A stretch of 14,947 bases of DNA from JAVEYA01 sp034003745 (GCA_034003745.1 JAVEYA010000056.1:1-14947), one strand, 5' to 3'; counted from the first letter of the stretch, positions 8,254 through 14,936 are shown. Numbers and translations: made by a program. Notes: generated by a model from the sequence alone, not told the origin.

Positions 8254-9030
8254 ATGCTGAAAGTTGCCGTTACCACCTCAATTGAAGAAGCCGGCTTAAG
8301 CGAATCCGCCCGGCAGGCCGCCGCAGAGCTGGGGATTGCCGTCCTGCCCAGAAGGAAGAAAAGCCTGGAGCAGCTCCGTGTGGAATCCGGCCTGGACTAT
8401 TTGCTGGTTATCGAAAAGGACAGGGCCGTTTTAAAGGGGGAAACCACGCTGGCCTGGCATCCCGGCATGGCCGTGCCTAAAATCAAAGCGTTGCGCGCAG
8501 GGAAACCGGACCCCTTGCTGGAGGCGCTCGGCCTTACACCCGGCGCCAGCGTTCTGGATTGCACCCTCGGCCTGGCTGCCGACGCGCTCCTCATCGCCTT
8601 TGCCATAGGCCCCGCCGGCCGTGTAACCGGTCTGGAAGCTTCTCCCTATATTGCCTTTATCACCAAACAAGGCCTCCAAAATTATGACGGGCCGCATGTC
8701 CGCCTGCAAGGCGTCCCGGAACGTATTCATGTACTTAACCGCAATTATCGGGAGTATCTGGAGGAAGCCGGGGAAAACAGCTTTGACGCGGTCTATTTTG
8801 ATCCGATGTTCGGCTACCCGCTGAAGAAATCTTCCTCGCTCAATGCCTTACGTCCTTTGGCCAGTTATGATGAGGTGACGCCTTCAGTTATCAGGCAGGC
8901 CTTGCGTGCAGCCAAAAAGAGCGTGGTTATGAAACAAAACGCCCGCAGCGAAAAAGCGGACGAACTGCAGCCGGATGAAATCTGCGGCGGGCGATACAGC
9001 CCGGTAACCTACTATGTCTGGAAGAAATGA
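8254..9030 (+). CDS. Class I SAM-dependent methyltransferase, RsmJ-like
   Basis: A 258-residue putative methyltransferase resembling RsmJ (YhiQ), the enzyme that methylates G1516 of 16S rRNA in E. coli. The SAM-binding motif I is VLDCTLGLAADA (from residue 100; RsmJ has DATAGLGRDA), and the DPMF motif is at 183-186 (VYFDPMF, as in RsmJ VYLDPMFP). An N-terminal segment of about 85 residues precedes the Rossmann core and looks similar in layout to the RsmJ N-domain. The ATG at 8254 has GAGG at 8245-8248, five bases upstream; the longer frame from 8167 would run far into mutL and has no ribosome site. It is part of the mutL-miaA run, among tRNA and repair genes. The substrate in Firmicutes is not established, so no gene symbol is given. 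Both key motifs are present, so it should be active. Confidence 0.8.
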   Translation: MLKVAVTTSIEEAGLSESARQAAAELGIAVLPRRKKSLEQLRVESGLDYLLVIEKDRAVLKGETTLAWHPGMAVPKIKALRAGKPDPLLEALGLTPGASVLDCTLGLAADALLIAFAIGPAGRVTGLEASPYIAFITKQGLQNYDGPHVRLQGVPERIHVLNRNYREYLEEAGENSFDAVYFDPMFGYPLKKSSSLNALRPLASYDEVTPSVIRQALRAAKKSVVMKQNARSEKADELQPDEICGGRYSPVTYYVWKK

Positions 9031-9055
9031 ACGCAGAAGAAAGACAAAAATAATG

Positions 9056-9072
9056 AGGGTGTGAAACGCCCT
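9056..9072 (+). other. Small hairpin in the miaA leader
   Basis: AGGGTGT (9056-9062) pairs with ACGCCCT (9066-9072) through seven base pairs including one G-U wobble, with a three-base loop. It lies between the methyltransferase stop and the miaA ribosome site. The following GATTTTGG is too weak a T-run for a convincing terminator, so it might act as a processing or stability element, or it may be chance. Confidence 0.3.
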
Positions 9073-9102
9073 GATTTTGGTAAAGATAAGGAGGATAACA
9101 GT

Positions 9103-10056
9103 TTGCGTCTGCCTTTGCTGGTAATTCTGGGGCCGACTGCCACCGGCAAATCCGCGCTGGGCGTTGATTTGGCGCTGGCGCTGGAGGGCGAGATCATTTC
9201 CGGCGATTCGATGCAGGTCTATCAGGGCCTGGATATCGGCACGGCCAAGATTACGCCCGCTGAAAGAAAGAATGTACCCCATCATCTGCTGGATATCAGG
9301 AAACCGGATGAAAGCTTCAGTGTGGCGGAATTTCAGTCCTTAGCCGCAGAGAAAATCGAAGAAATTGCCTCCCGGGGGAGGCTGCCGATTCTGGTAGGCG
9401 GTACCGGGCTGTATATTCAATCCGTTATCGATGATTATCGTTTTACCGCGCAGAAGGACAGCAGCGCCTACCGGGAAGAACTGTTTCAACTGGCTGCAGA
9501 GAAGGGGAACGCATGGCTGCACGCTTTATTGTCCGAAGTGGATGCCCCGGCGGCGGCGCGGATTCATGTGCATGATTTGAAAAGGATTACACGCGCTTTG
9601 GAGTATTACCGGCTTACTGGTTTGCGCATTTCTGACAATAAAGGGGCTGTTGACCCCGCTGGAAGCGGCAAGTATCAGGCGCTGCTGGTCGGTTTAACCA
9701 TGAACCGGCCCGAGCTTTATGCCCGCATTGACGCCCGGGTTGATCAGATGCTGGAGGGGGGCCTCCTGGAAGAGGCGCGTTCTTTGCTGGAAAAGGGATA
9801 TCATCCTCTGTCCCCGGCTTTGCAGGGATTGGGCTACCGGCAGATGATCGCTCATTTGAAAAATGAACTCGGCTATGCGGAAGCGGTGGAGCTGCTGAAA
9901 CGGGATACCCGGCGCTTTGCCAAGCGGCAGCAGACCTGGTTCAGGCGGGATGCACGCATCCATTGGTTTGAAATTGACAAATACACTGATTATCAGATAT
10001 TATTGGATGAAATCATCTCCTTAACCGGCAGGACTATCCGGAACAATGTAGAATAA
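9103..10056 (+). CDS. miaA: MiaA, tRNA dimethylallyltransferase
   Basis: MiaA transfers the dimethylallyl group of DMAPP to N6 of A37 in tRNAs that read codons starting with U, giving i6A37, the substrate of MiaB encoded at the front of this operon. The P-loop GPTATGKS is at residues 10-17, the catalytic Asp35 in SGDSMQVYQ, the VGGTGLYIQ segment at 98-106, and the C-terminal RFAKRQQTWFRR block starts at 271. I chose a TTG start at 9103 because GGAGG (9090-9094) lies eight bases upstream and the resulting 317 aa protein begins just before the P-loop, as in the family. The GTG at 9061 would add 14 unconserved residues, lacks a properly spaced ribosome site, and falls inside a hairpin. hfq follows, the classical miaA-hfq order. 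Confidence 0.96.
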   Translation: MRLPLLVILGPTATGKSALGVDLALALEGEIISGDSMQVYQGLDIGTAKITPAERKNVPHHLLDIRKPDESFSVAEFQSLAAEKIEEIASRGRLPILVGGTGLYIQSVIDDYRFTAQKDSSAYREELFQLAAEKGNAWLHALLSEVDAPAAARIHVHDLKRITRALEYYRLTGLRISDNKGAVDPAGSGKYQALLVGLTMNRPELYARIDARVDQMLEGGLLEEARSLLEKGYHPLSPALQGLGYRQMIAHLKNELGYAEAVELLKRDTRRFAKRQQTWFRRDARIHWFEIDKYTDYQILLDEIISLTGRTIRNNVE

Positions 10057-10072
10057 TATCAGGGTGAGACAA

Positions 10073-10099
10073 ATGATTTTCGGGGGGACCGCAGTATGA
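10073..10099 (+). other. Possible eight-codon upstream ORF coupled to hfq
   Basis: An ATG at 10073 opens eight codons (M-I-F-G-G-T-A-V) whose TGA overlaps the hfq ATG as ATGA at 10096-10099. AGGGTGAG at 10061-10068 is positioned as a ribosome site, four bases upstream. The arrangement would suit termination-reinitiation at hfq. It is too short to judge by codon bias and may be chance. Confidence 0.25.
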
Positions 10100-10332
10100 A
10101 ACAACTGATTAATTTGCAGGATTCGTTTTTGAACCAGGTGAGAAAGGAGAACGTACCGGTCACCATCTATCTCGTCAATGGTTTTCAATTAAAAGGCAAT
10201 GTCAAAGGCTTCGACAACTTTACCGTCGTTTTGGATTTCGACGGTAAGCAGCAGCTTGTCTATAAACACGCTATTTCCACCATCTCGCCCATGCGGCCGG
10301 TGAATCTGAATCCGGAAAGCAAGCCTGTTTGA
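10096..10332 (+). CDS. hfq: RNA chaperone Hfq
   Basis: A 78-residue Sm-like protein that forms a hexameric ring and binds small RNAs and mRNAs. The N-terminal INLQDSFLNQVRKENVPVT stretch carries the proximal-face Gln8. The Sm1 part runs through NGFQLKGNVKGFDNF with Phe42, and Sm2 has YKHAIST (56-62), the signature that contacts uridine-rich RNA. It has a short C-terminal tail of about 13 residues past the Sm core, typical of Firmicutes and unlike the long tail of E. coli Hfq. A G-rich run (10082-10087) precedes the ATG by about eight bases. It is the last gene of the operon, directly downstream of miaA, and is followed by a strong terminator. Its start overlaps the stop of a possible tiny upstream ORF. 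Confidence 0.97.
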   Translation: MKQLINLQDSFLNQVRKENVPVTIYLVNGFQLKGNVKGFDNFTVVLDFDGKQQLVYKHAISTISPMRPVNLNPESKPV

Positions 10333-10359
10333 GGGTCTATGACCACAGGGCAAAATTTG

Positions 10360-10395
10360 GGGAGCGGCTTGAAAAGCCGCTCCCTTTAATTTTTA
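10360..10395 (+). terminator. Rho-independent terminator of the miaB-hfq operon
   Basis: GGGAGCGGCTT (10360-10370) pairs perfectly over 11 bases with AAGCCGCTCCC (10374-10384), with a GAA loop, followed by TTTAATTTTTAT. It sits 27 bases after the hfq stop. ylbJ converges from the other side; on that strand the hairpin is followed only by CAAATTTTG, so it may stop that transcript less well. Confidence 0.92.
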
Positions 10396-10411
10396 TCTAA
10401 TGACCCGCCGT

Positions 10412-11644
10412 TTATCTTCGGCCTTTTAGAAACAGTGCGGATAAGATCGCCAGCATCAGCATTCCCAGGAGGATGACCAAACATTCCTTAAGGGCAAAAG
10501 AGAAATGGTAGAGTATCTTGTATTTGATGTCGAAGGCGGCGTAACCCGTATCCTGCAAGCCCGCGAATACGGGCAGGGCGGTGAGGCCGTTCCAGAGCGC
10601 CTCGGGCCAGGCCAACAATCCTGCAATCAAGCCGGCCAGGAAGGCCTGCAGAATTCTTGAGCCGTAGTAGAGACGGGGGCTGATGCCGGAACCGGATAAA
10701 AAACTGGTCACCTGGGCCTGAATGGAGAGTCCGCTCCAACCGAGGATGATGCTGCCGCCGATGGCTTTTACCATAAAGGGCAGCTCATGGGCTGACAGCT
10801 CCTGCAAGCCCAGGGTCATCTCCCAGAATCCTTTGGTCACGGCTACGCTTACTTCGGCCGGGAGACTGAGACGCTGCAGGAGAAAGGCAAACGCCTGGGA
10901 CATATAAAAGAGCAAACCGGCTCTATTGAGAATGGTGGTCAATACGGCGAAGAAAACAACAAAACCGCCAATCTGAATGATATTATTCGTTCCGTTTTTG
11001 ACGGCTTCTTTTAAGATGTTGCCCAGGGGCTTGCGCTTGCGTTGCTCCTGAATGAAGACATGGAGGCTCTGCCGAAAAATATTCCGGGTGGAAGAAGGAA
11101 GACGGGGAACGCGTTCGGCCGATAACCCCAGCAAAATCCCTAAGAGCAAGTTGGAGAGATAGTGGGCGCAGACCAAGACCATTCCAAGGGCGGGATCATT
11201 GAACATACCGATTCCCACTGCAGCCAGGATGAACAACGGGCTGGAATTATTGGTGAAGGAGACCAGGCGTTCGCCTTCCTTCACTGAGCATAAGCCTTCC
11301 TCATAGAGCCGCCGGGTCAGGATGGCGCCAATGGGAAAGCCGGAGGTAAAGCCCATGGCCAGGGCAAAGGAAGTTGCGCCGGGCAGGTTAAAAACAGGGC
11401 GCATCAACGGCTCCAGCAATTCGCCCAGGACTTTAACCAATCCAAAACCCAGCAAGATTTCTGTTATAATAAAGAAAGGTAAGAGTGAGGGCACCAGGAC
11501 GGTAGCCCAGAGTTCCAGTCCAAAGCTGGCGCCCTGGTAGGTTTCTTTAGGCCAAACCAGCATGGAGAGCGCCAGCAGGCTTACACTCAGGGCTAAAATG
11601 GCATAATAGAGATACTGTCTTTTCCTGCGAGAGCCGAAGAGCAT
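10412..11644 (-). CDS. ylbJ: Sporulation integral membrane protein YlbJ
   Basis: A 410-residue polytopic membrane protein of the YlbJ family with nucleoside-recognition (Gate) domains; in Bacillus it is made in the mother cell and is needed for heat-resistant spores. Hydrophobic helices begin right after a basic N-terminus (residues about 12-30), then about 46-65, with a conserved GFTSGFPIGA stretch near residue 100 and FTNNSSPLFI near 130, and further helices through the C-terminal third. The ATG at 11644 has GAGGTG at 11658-11653, eight bases upstream. That ribosome site is part of a hairpin (see 11655-11674). The gene converges on hfq and diverges from the patatin gene. Presence of this gene is the best evidence that the organism makes endospores. 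I saw no clear sigma-E promoter. Confidence 0.92.
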   Translation of the reverse strand: MLFGSRRKRQYLYYAILALSVSLLALSMLVWPKETYQGASFGLELWATVLVPSLLPFFIITEILLGFGLVKVLGELLEPLMRPVFNLPGATSFALAMGFTSGFPIGAILTRRLYEEGLCSVKEGERLVSFTNNSSPLFILAAVGIGMFNDPALGMVLVCAHYLSNLLLGILLGLSAERVPRLPSSTRNIFRQSLHVFIQEQRKRKPLGNILKEAVKNGTNNIIQIGGFVVFFAVLTTILNRAGLLFYMSQAFAFLLQRLSLPAEVSVAVTKGFWEMTLGLQELSAHELPFMVKAIGGSIILGWSGLSIQAQVTSFLSGSGISPRLYYGSRILQAFLAGLIAGLLAWPEALWNGLTALPVFAGLQDTGYAAFDIKYKILYHFSFALKECLVILLGMLMLAILSALFLKGRR

Positions 11645-11654
11645 GAATAAAACA

Positions 11655-11674
11655 CCTCAGTAATTATACTGAGG
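11655..11674 (-). promoter_or_regulatory. Hairpin covering the ylbJ ribosome binding site
   Basis: CCTCAGTA and TACTGAGG form an 8-bp inverted repeat around a four-base loop. Read on the ylbJ transcript, the 3' arm contains GAGG, the core of the ylbJ ribosome site, so folding would hide it. A TATAAT on the minus strand lies in the centre. It could be an RNA control element or a DNA operator. Confidence 0.5.
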
Positions 11675-11698
11675 AAATAATCCGGGTAGACCTGAAGA

Positions 11699-11728
11699 TT
11701 GACAGGATAAACCTCAAACCATTAAAAT
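11699..11728 (+). promoter_or_regulatory. Sigma-A-type promoter of the patatin gene
   Basis: A perfect -35 box TTGACA (11699-11704) is followed after 18 bases by TAAAAT (11723-11728), five of six matches to the -10 consensus. Transcription would begin near 11735, leaving about 40 bases of leader before the ATG at 11776. A second pair, TTGAAA at 11733 with TGTGAT at 11756, would start inside the ribosome site and is less likely. Confidence 0.6.
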
Positions 11729-11775
11729 TTTCTTGAAATAATTATAGCGGAATGTTGTGATAGAAGGTGACGTCC

Positions 11776-12573
11776 ATGAGCAGAAAACTTGGCCTGGTCT
11801 TAGGGGCCGGCGGCGCTAAGGGCTTGGCCCATATCGGCGTTTTACAGGTTTTGCAGCGTGAAAATATTAAAATTGACCTCTTGGCCGGCTCCAGTATGGG
11901 GGCGCTGGTTGGCGCCGCCTATGCGGCCGGAACGGATATCGATATCCTGGAAAAGTTCGCCGGAGAGATCAACCAATCGTTGATTATGGATATGAATCTT
12001 CCCCGTGTCGGACTTTTAAAAGGCGACCGGGCCCTGGAATTGATTCGGCTATTAACCCATCAAAAGAATTTTGATGCGTTAAAAATTCCCCTGGCGGTGG
12101 TGGCCACCGATATTCACAGGGGCGAACCCGTTGTCTTCCGGGAAGGCAACGTGGCGCAAGCCGTGCGGGCGAGCATTTCCATTCCCGGCGTCTTCAACCC
12201 GGTCAGAATCAACGGCAGGCTCCTGGTGGACGGAGCGGTGACGGAACGCCTGCCGGTATTCGCGCTCCAGGAAATGGGGGCGGACTATATTATCGCGGTG
12301 GATGTTAAAACCTTCTCCCAGGGCGAAGAAGCGGTAAAAGTAAGAAACATTTATGATGTAATTATGCAATCCATTGAAATCATGGAAGGGAAGGCGGCTT
12401 CACGGAGCATGGAAATGGCGGATTGCCTGATTACGCCGGATACAAGAGCCTTTTCCATTACGGATTTTTCTTGCGGCGTCCGGTGCATTGCCGCAGGAAG
12501 AGAGGCGGCCCTGTTAAAAACAGACCAGATCAAGAGCGATTGGAGTCGGCTGAGGACATCCTTGGCCAGGTGA
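11776..12573 (+). CDS. Patatin-like phospholipase / esterase (YlbK/RssA type)
   Basis: A 265-residue single-domain patatin-like serine hydrolase. The oxyanion-hole motif GAGGAKG is at 10-16, the nucleophile elbow GSSMG at 38-42 with Ser40, and the catalytic Asp152 in DGA, completing the Ser-Asp dyad. No signal peptide or membrane segment is evident, so it is probably cytoplasmic or peripherally membrane-bound. The length matches Bacillus YlbK, whose gene lies in the same neighbourhood (ylbJ-ylbK-ylbL-ylbM); here no ylbL protease gene is present. The ATG at 11776 has AAGGTGA (11764-11770) five bases upstream; the GTG at 11767 falls inside that site. The last 44 bases overlap the end of tmcAL on the other strand. 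The lipid or ester substrate is unknown. Confidence 0.9.
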   Translation: MSRKLGLVLGAGGAKGLAHIGVLQVLQRENIKIDLLAGSSMGALVGAAYAAGTDIDILEKFAGEINQSLIMDMNLPRVGLLKGDRALELIRLLTHQKNFDALKIPLAVVATDIHRGEPVVFREGNVAQAVRASISIPGVFNPVRINGRLLVDGAVTERLPVFALQEMGADYIIAVDVKTFSQGEEAVKVRNIYDVIMQSIEIMEGKAASRSMEMADCLITPDTRAFSITDFSCGVRCIAAGREAALLKTDQIKSDWSRLRTSLAR

Positions 12574-13789
12574 CCGGCTGCCGGTAATAATCCGGGTTGC
12601 CCTGCCGGACCGTCTTTTCCGGATAGAGGAGGGCGTAAAGGCTGCCCGCCAGGACGTCCATCTCCCAGAAAACACGGAACGCCGCATCGCCTGAGGCATG
12701 TTTTTCCGCATAGGCTCCTTTGGTGATCAGGGGCAGCGCCGCCTCTTTTTTAATCTTCCGCAGTATTTTTTGACCTGCTGCCGTAAACCCCAGCACGCGC
12801 AGATAAGGCGGCCCCGGGAGCAGATACGCTTCTTTTTCCTGGGTATAGCCCAGCAAAAGATGGATCAGGAAGCGTTGCAGGCGGGTATAGGTATAGCGCT
12901 TGGTTTTTAGGAGCGCCAGAAATTCCCGGCAGCCGGCTGCTTTTTGCGCGATTTTACGGATCCTGTTTTCCAGCCCTTCATTTACCTCAATAATGTTTTG
13001 CAGTTCTTCTGCCGTACTCCTGCGCAGCAAACCCATCAAAAGGCCGTCCAAGGCTTCCATAAATACCGGACCGCGTCCGGCGCCGCCTTCGCGGTCGATT
13101 ATTTCCAGCGTGGACGGCGCCAGATATCCGACAAGCGAAGCGTTGTCCCCACAGGAAAGTTTGCGCCGGATGGCGGTGGCGCTGGGGAATTCCCGGGGAA
13201 GGAGGGCGGTTTCATCATAAGCGGCGCCGCTTCTTTGGACGGGCGCCGGAGTAAGAGGAATATTTTTTTCATGCAGGATTTGCAGGTAAGAGAGGGCCAG
13301 CACATTGTTGGGGGAGGCCAGCATAGACGGAGAATCAACGTCCCCGCCAAGGGCTTTGGCCCGCGCCGCCGGAAAGGACAGGCCTTCTTTCAGGGCGGTT
13401 CTGAGGTCTTCTTTGAATGCGGCGCTTTCCCCGGCGATAAGTTCCGCAGCGCGCGAAAGTTTGTTCAACTCAGCCGTTTCCGCGCCAAAGGAGAGATGGG
13501 TAACAACGCCGGTTTGATAAAGTGTTTCCACGCCGCCCCGGGCGAACCAATAGGCACTGCGGGTGGCGTAGAGGGCCGGCAGTTCCAGGACGAGGTCGGC
13601 GCCCTGGGCGAGGGCCATTTCCGTTCTGGCCCATTTATCGAAAATGGCCGGTTCACCCCGCTGCAGGAAGTGTCCGCTCATTACGCAGATGGCGGCGGCG
13701 CTTCCGGTTAATTCCTTTGCTTTCTGCAGATGATAGCGATGGCCCTGATGAAAAGGATTATATTCGGCAATGACGCCCACAATGTTCAT
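12530..13789 (-). CDS. tmcAL: tRNA(Met) cytidine acetate ligase TmcAL (YlbM)
   Basis: TmcAL activates acetate with ATP to acetyl-AMP and acetylates the wobble cytidine (ac4C34) of elongator tRNA-Met, as shown for Bacillus YlbM. The protein of 419 aa matches the family's length. It starts with IVGVIAEYNPFHQGH, carrying the HxGH nucleotidyl-transfer motif at 14-17, then MSGHFLQRGEPAIFDKW and the GADLVLELP stretch, all family hallmarks, and an FGAE motif near residue 110. The ATG at 13789 has AGGAG (13801-13797) seven bases upstream; the longer frame from 13807 would add six residues ahead of the conserved start. The gene is divergent from pta across a 130-bp AT-rich control region and convergent with the patatin gene, overlapping it by 44 bases with no terminator between them. 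Confidence 0.95.
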   Translation of the reverse strand: MNIVGVIAEYNPFHQGHRYHLQKAKELTGSAAAICVMSGHFLQRGEPAIFDKWARTEMALAQGADLVLELPALYATRSAYWFARGGVETLYQTGVVTHLSFGAETAELNKLSRAAELIAGESAAFKEDLRTALKEGLSFPAARAKALGGDVDSPSMLASPNNVLALSYLQILHEKNIPLTPAPVQRSGAAYDETALLPREFPSATAIRRKLSCGDNASLVGYLAPSTLEIIDREGGAGRGPVFMEALDGLLMGLLRRSTAEELQNIIEVNEGLENRIRKIAQKAAGCREFLALLKTKRYTYTRLQRFLIHLLLGYTQEKEAYLLPGPPYLRVLGFTAAGQKILRKIKKEAALPLITKGAYAEKHASGDAAFRVFWEMDVLAGSLYALLYPEKTVRQGNPDYYRQPVTWPRMSSADSNRS

Positions 13790-13816
13790 ATTTCTTCTCC
13801 TGTGCAATAGATAATC

Positions 13817-13834
13817 TTGAATAATAATTCACAA
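13817..13834. promoter_or_regulatory. Rex-like operator upstream of pta
   Basis: The 18 bases compare with the Rex consensus TTGTGAA-N4-TTCACAA: the right half TTCACAA is exact and the left half TTGAATA matches at four of seven positions. Rex is the NADH/NAD redox repressor of fermentation genes in Gram-positive bacteria, and pta is a plausible target. Being half-perfect, it may also be chance in AT-rich DNA. Confidence 0.4.
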
Positions 13835-13862
13835 AAAAATAATGTTTAAATAGGAAAAACCA

Positions 13863-13888
13863 AAACAATAGCGAATAAGTTATTGTTT
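13863..13888. repeat. 8-bp inverted repeat in the tmcAL-pta control region
   Basis: AAACAATA (13863-13870) and TATTGTTT (13881-13888) are perfect inverted copies separated by ten bases, roughly one helical turn between arm edges. The spacing suits a dimeric regulator's operator; on the tmcAL transcript it could also fold near the 5' end. Confidence 0.45.
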
Positions 13889-13895
13889 AATGAGA

Positions 13896-13904
13896 ATTAT
13901 ACCA
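13896..13904 (-). promoter_or_regulatory. Extended -10 promoter candidate for tmcAL
   Basis: On the minus strand these bases read TGGTATAAT, a perfect -10 box with the TGn extension. The -35 region is poor (TTCATT). Transcription would start near 13889 and give a leader of about 100 bases that contains the inverted repeat and the Rex-like site. For pta I see only weak boxes, such as TTTAAT at 13886-13891 without a good -35. Confidence 0.4.
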
Positions 13905-13919
13905 AAGGAGGAAAAAATA

Positions 13920-14909
13920 ATGAATCTGCTTGACCAAATAAAGCAAAAAGCGGCATCGCTCAAACGCACCATCGTACTGGCTGAAGGAACAGATGAAAGG
14001 ACCGTCAAGGCCGCCGCCATTATAGCGACCGAAGGCATTGCCAACATCATCGTACTCGGCGACCCGGCCGCCATCGGCGAACTGGCTAAGAAAAACGGCG
14101 TTGATTTAAAAAATGTAACGGTATTGGATTATATCAACTCCAAAGAGTTTTCCGATTACGTGGATACTTTGGTGGAAATTCGCAAGTCCAAAGGCTTAAG
14201 CAAAGAAGACGCCGCCGCGCTGCTGAAAAATTCTCTCTGGTACGGCACTATGATGGTCTATAAAGGCCTGGGCCACGGTATGGTAGCCGGCGCGCAGAAC
14301 ACTACCGGCGACGTGCTTCGCCCCGCGCTGCAGATTATTAAGACGGCGCCCGGTATTTCCGTCGTCTCAGGCGCCTTTTTGATGATTATTCCCAAGAAAG
14401 AATTTGGTGAAGACGGCATTATGATTTTCGCCGATTGTGCTGTTACGCCCAATCCCACTGCGGACCAGCTGGCGGAAATCGCCTATGCTTCGGCCAAGAC
14501 CGCTAAATCTTTAACCGGCATGGACCCCAAAGTGGCGATGCTGTCTTTCTCCACCAAGGGCAGCGCCGAGCATGAGCTGGTCAGCAAAGTCAGAACCGCT
14601 ACCCAGATTGCCAAAGAAAAGTTTCCGGATCTGATTATCGACGGCGAACTGCAGGCTGACGCCGCTATTGTTCCTAAAGTGGCCGCTTCCAAAGCGCCCG
14701 GCAGCCCCCTGGAAGGAAAAGCCAACGTACTGGTCTTCCCGGATCTGCAGGCGGCCAATATTGGCTACAAGCTGGTACAGAGAATGGCCGGCGCCGAAGC
14801 CATCGGTCCGGTGCTGCAGGGCATGGGCAAGCCGGTGAATGACCTCTCCCGGGGCTGCAGCGTAGAAGATATTGTCAATACCGTGGCGATGACCTGCTGT
14901 CAGGAATAA
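13920..14909 (+). CDS. pta: Phosphate acetyltransferase (phosphotransacetylase)
   Basis: Pta interconverts acetyl-CoA and acetyl phosphate; with acetate kinase it yields ATP and acetate in fermenters and acetogens. The 329 aa protein is the short, single-domain class, without the N-terminal DRTGG/AAA part of enterobacterial Pta. Family marks include VLAEGTDERT near the N-terminus, GLGHGMVAGAQNTTGDVLRP in the middle, a DGELQADAA stretch, KANVLVFPDLQAANIGYK, and a C-terminal GPVLQGMGKPVNDLSRG block, all in the order expected for the PTA/PTB fold. The ATG at 13920 has AAAGGAGG (13904-13911) eight bases upstream, one of the best ribosome sites in the window, consistent with high expression; the upstream ATG at 13890 is not preferred. 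The 130-bp AT-rich region before it carries a Rex-like site. The neighbour to the right is cut off and could be ackA. Confidence 0.97.
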   Translation: MNLLDQIKQKAASLKRTIVLAEGTDERTVKAAAIIATEGIANIIVLGDPAAIGELAKKNGVDLKNVTVLDYINSKEFSDYVDTLVEIRKSKGLSKEDAAALLKNSLWYGTMMVYKGLGHGMVAGAQNTTGDVLRPALQIIKTAPGISVVSGAFLMIIPKKEFGEDGIMIFADCAVTPNPTADQLAEIAYASAKTAKSLTGMDPKVAMLSFSTKGSAEHELVSKVRTATQIAKEKFPDLIIDGELQADAAIVPKVAASKAPGSPLEGKANVLVFPDLQAANIGYKLVQRMAGAEAIGPVLQGMGKPVNDLSRGCSVEDIVNTVAMTCCQE

Positions 14910-14930
14910 TCCTAAAAACGATGTCTTTTC

Positions 14931-14936
14931 TTGACA
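14931..14936 (+). promoter_or_regulatory. -35 box at the window edge
   Basis: A perfect TTGACA lies 22 bases after the pta stop. The -10 position falls beyond the window, so this is only half a promoter. If real, the next gene (often acetate kinase in this context) has its own promoter. Confidence 0.35.

Noticed and set aside
7233..8276. 347-codon open frame on the minus strand over mutL
   Set aside because: It is antisense to well-conserved mutL, has no recognisable motif, and arises from the GC-biased codon pattern of the true gene.
12574..12586. ACCGGC-T-GCCGGT repeat just after the patatin stop, as a terminator
   Set aside because: The loop would be a single base and no T-run follows (AATAATCC), and it lies inside the tmcAL coding region.
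12944..13711. 255-codon open frame on the plus strand over tmcAL
   Set aside because: Entirely inside conserved tmcAL on the other strand; the translation shows no domain and is low in typical protein features.
13890..13919. Ten-codon N-terminal extension of Pta from the ATG at 13890
   Set aside because: The extension would be encoded by the ribosome binding site region itself; ATG 13920 has a near-perfect, well-spaced site.
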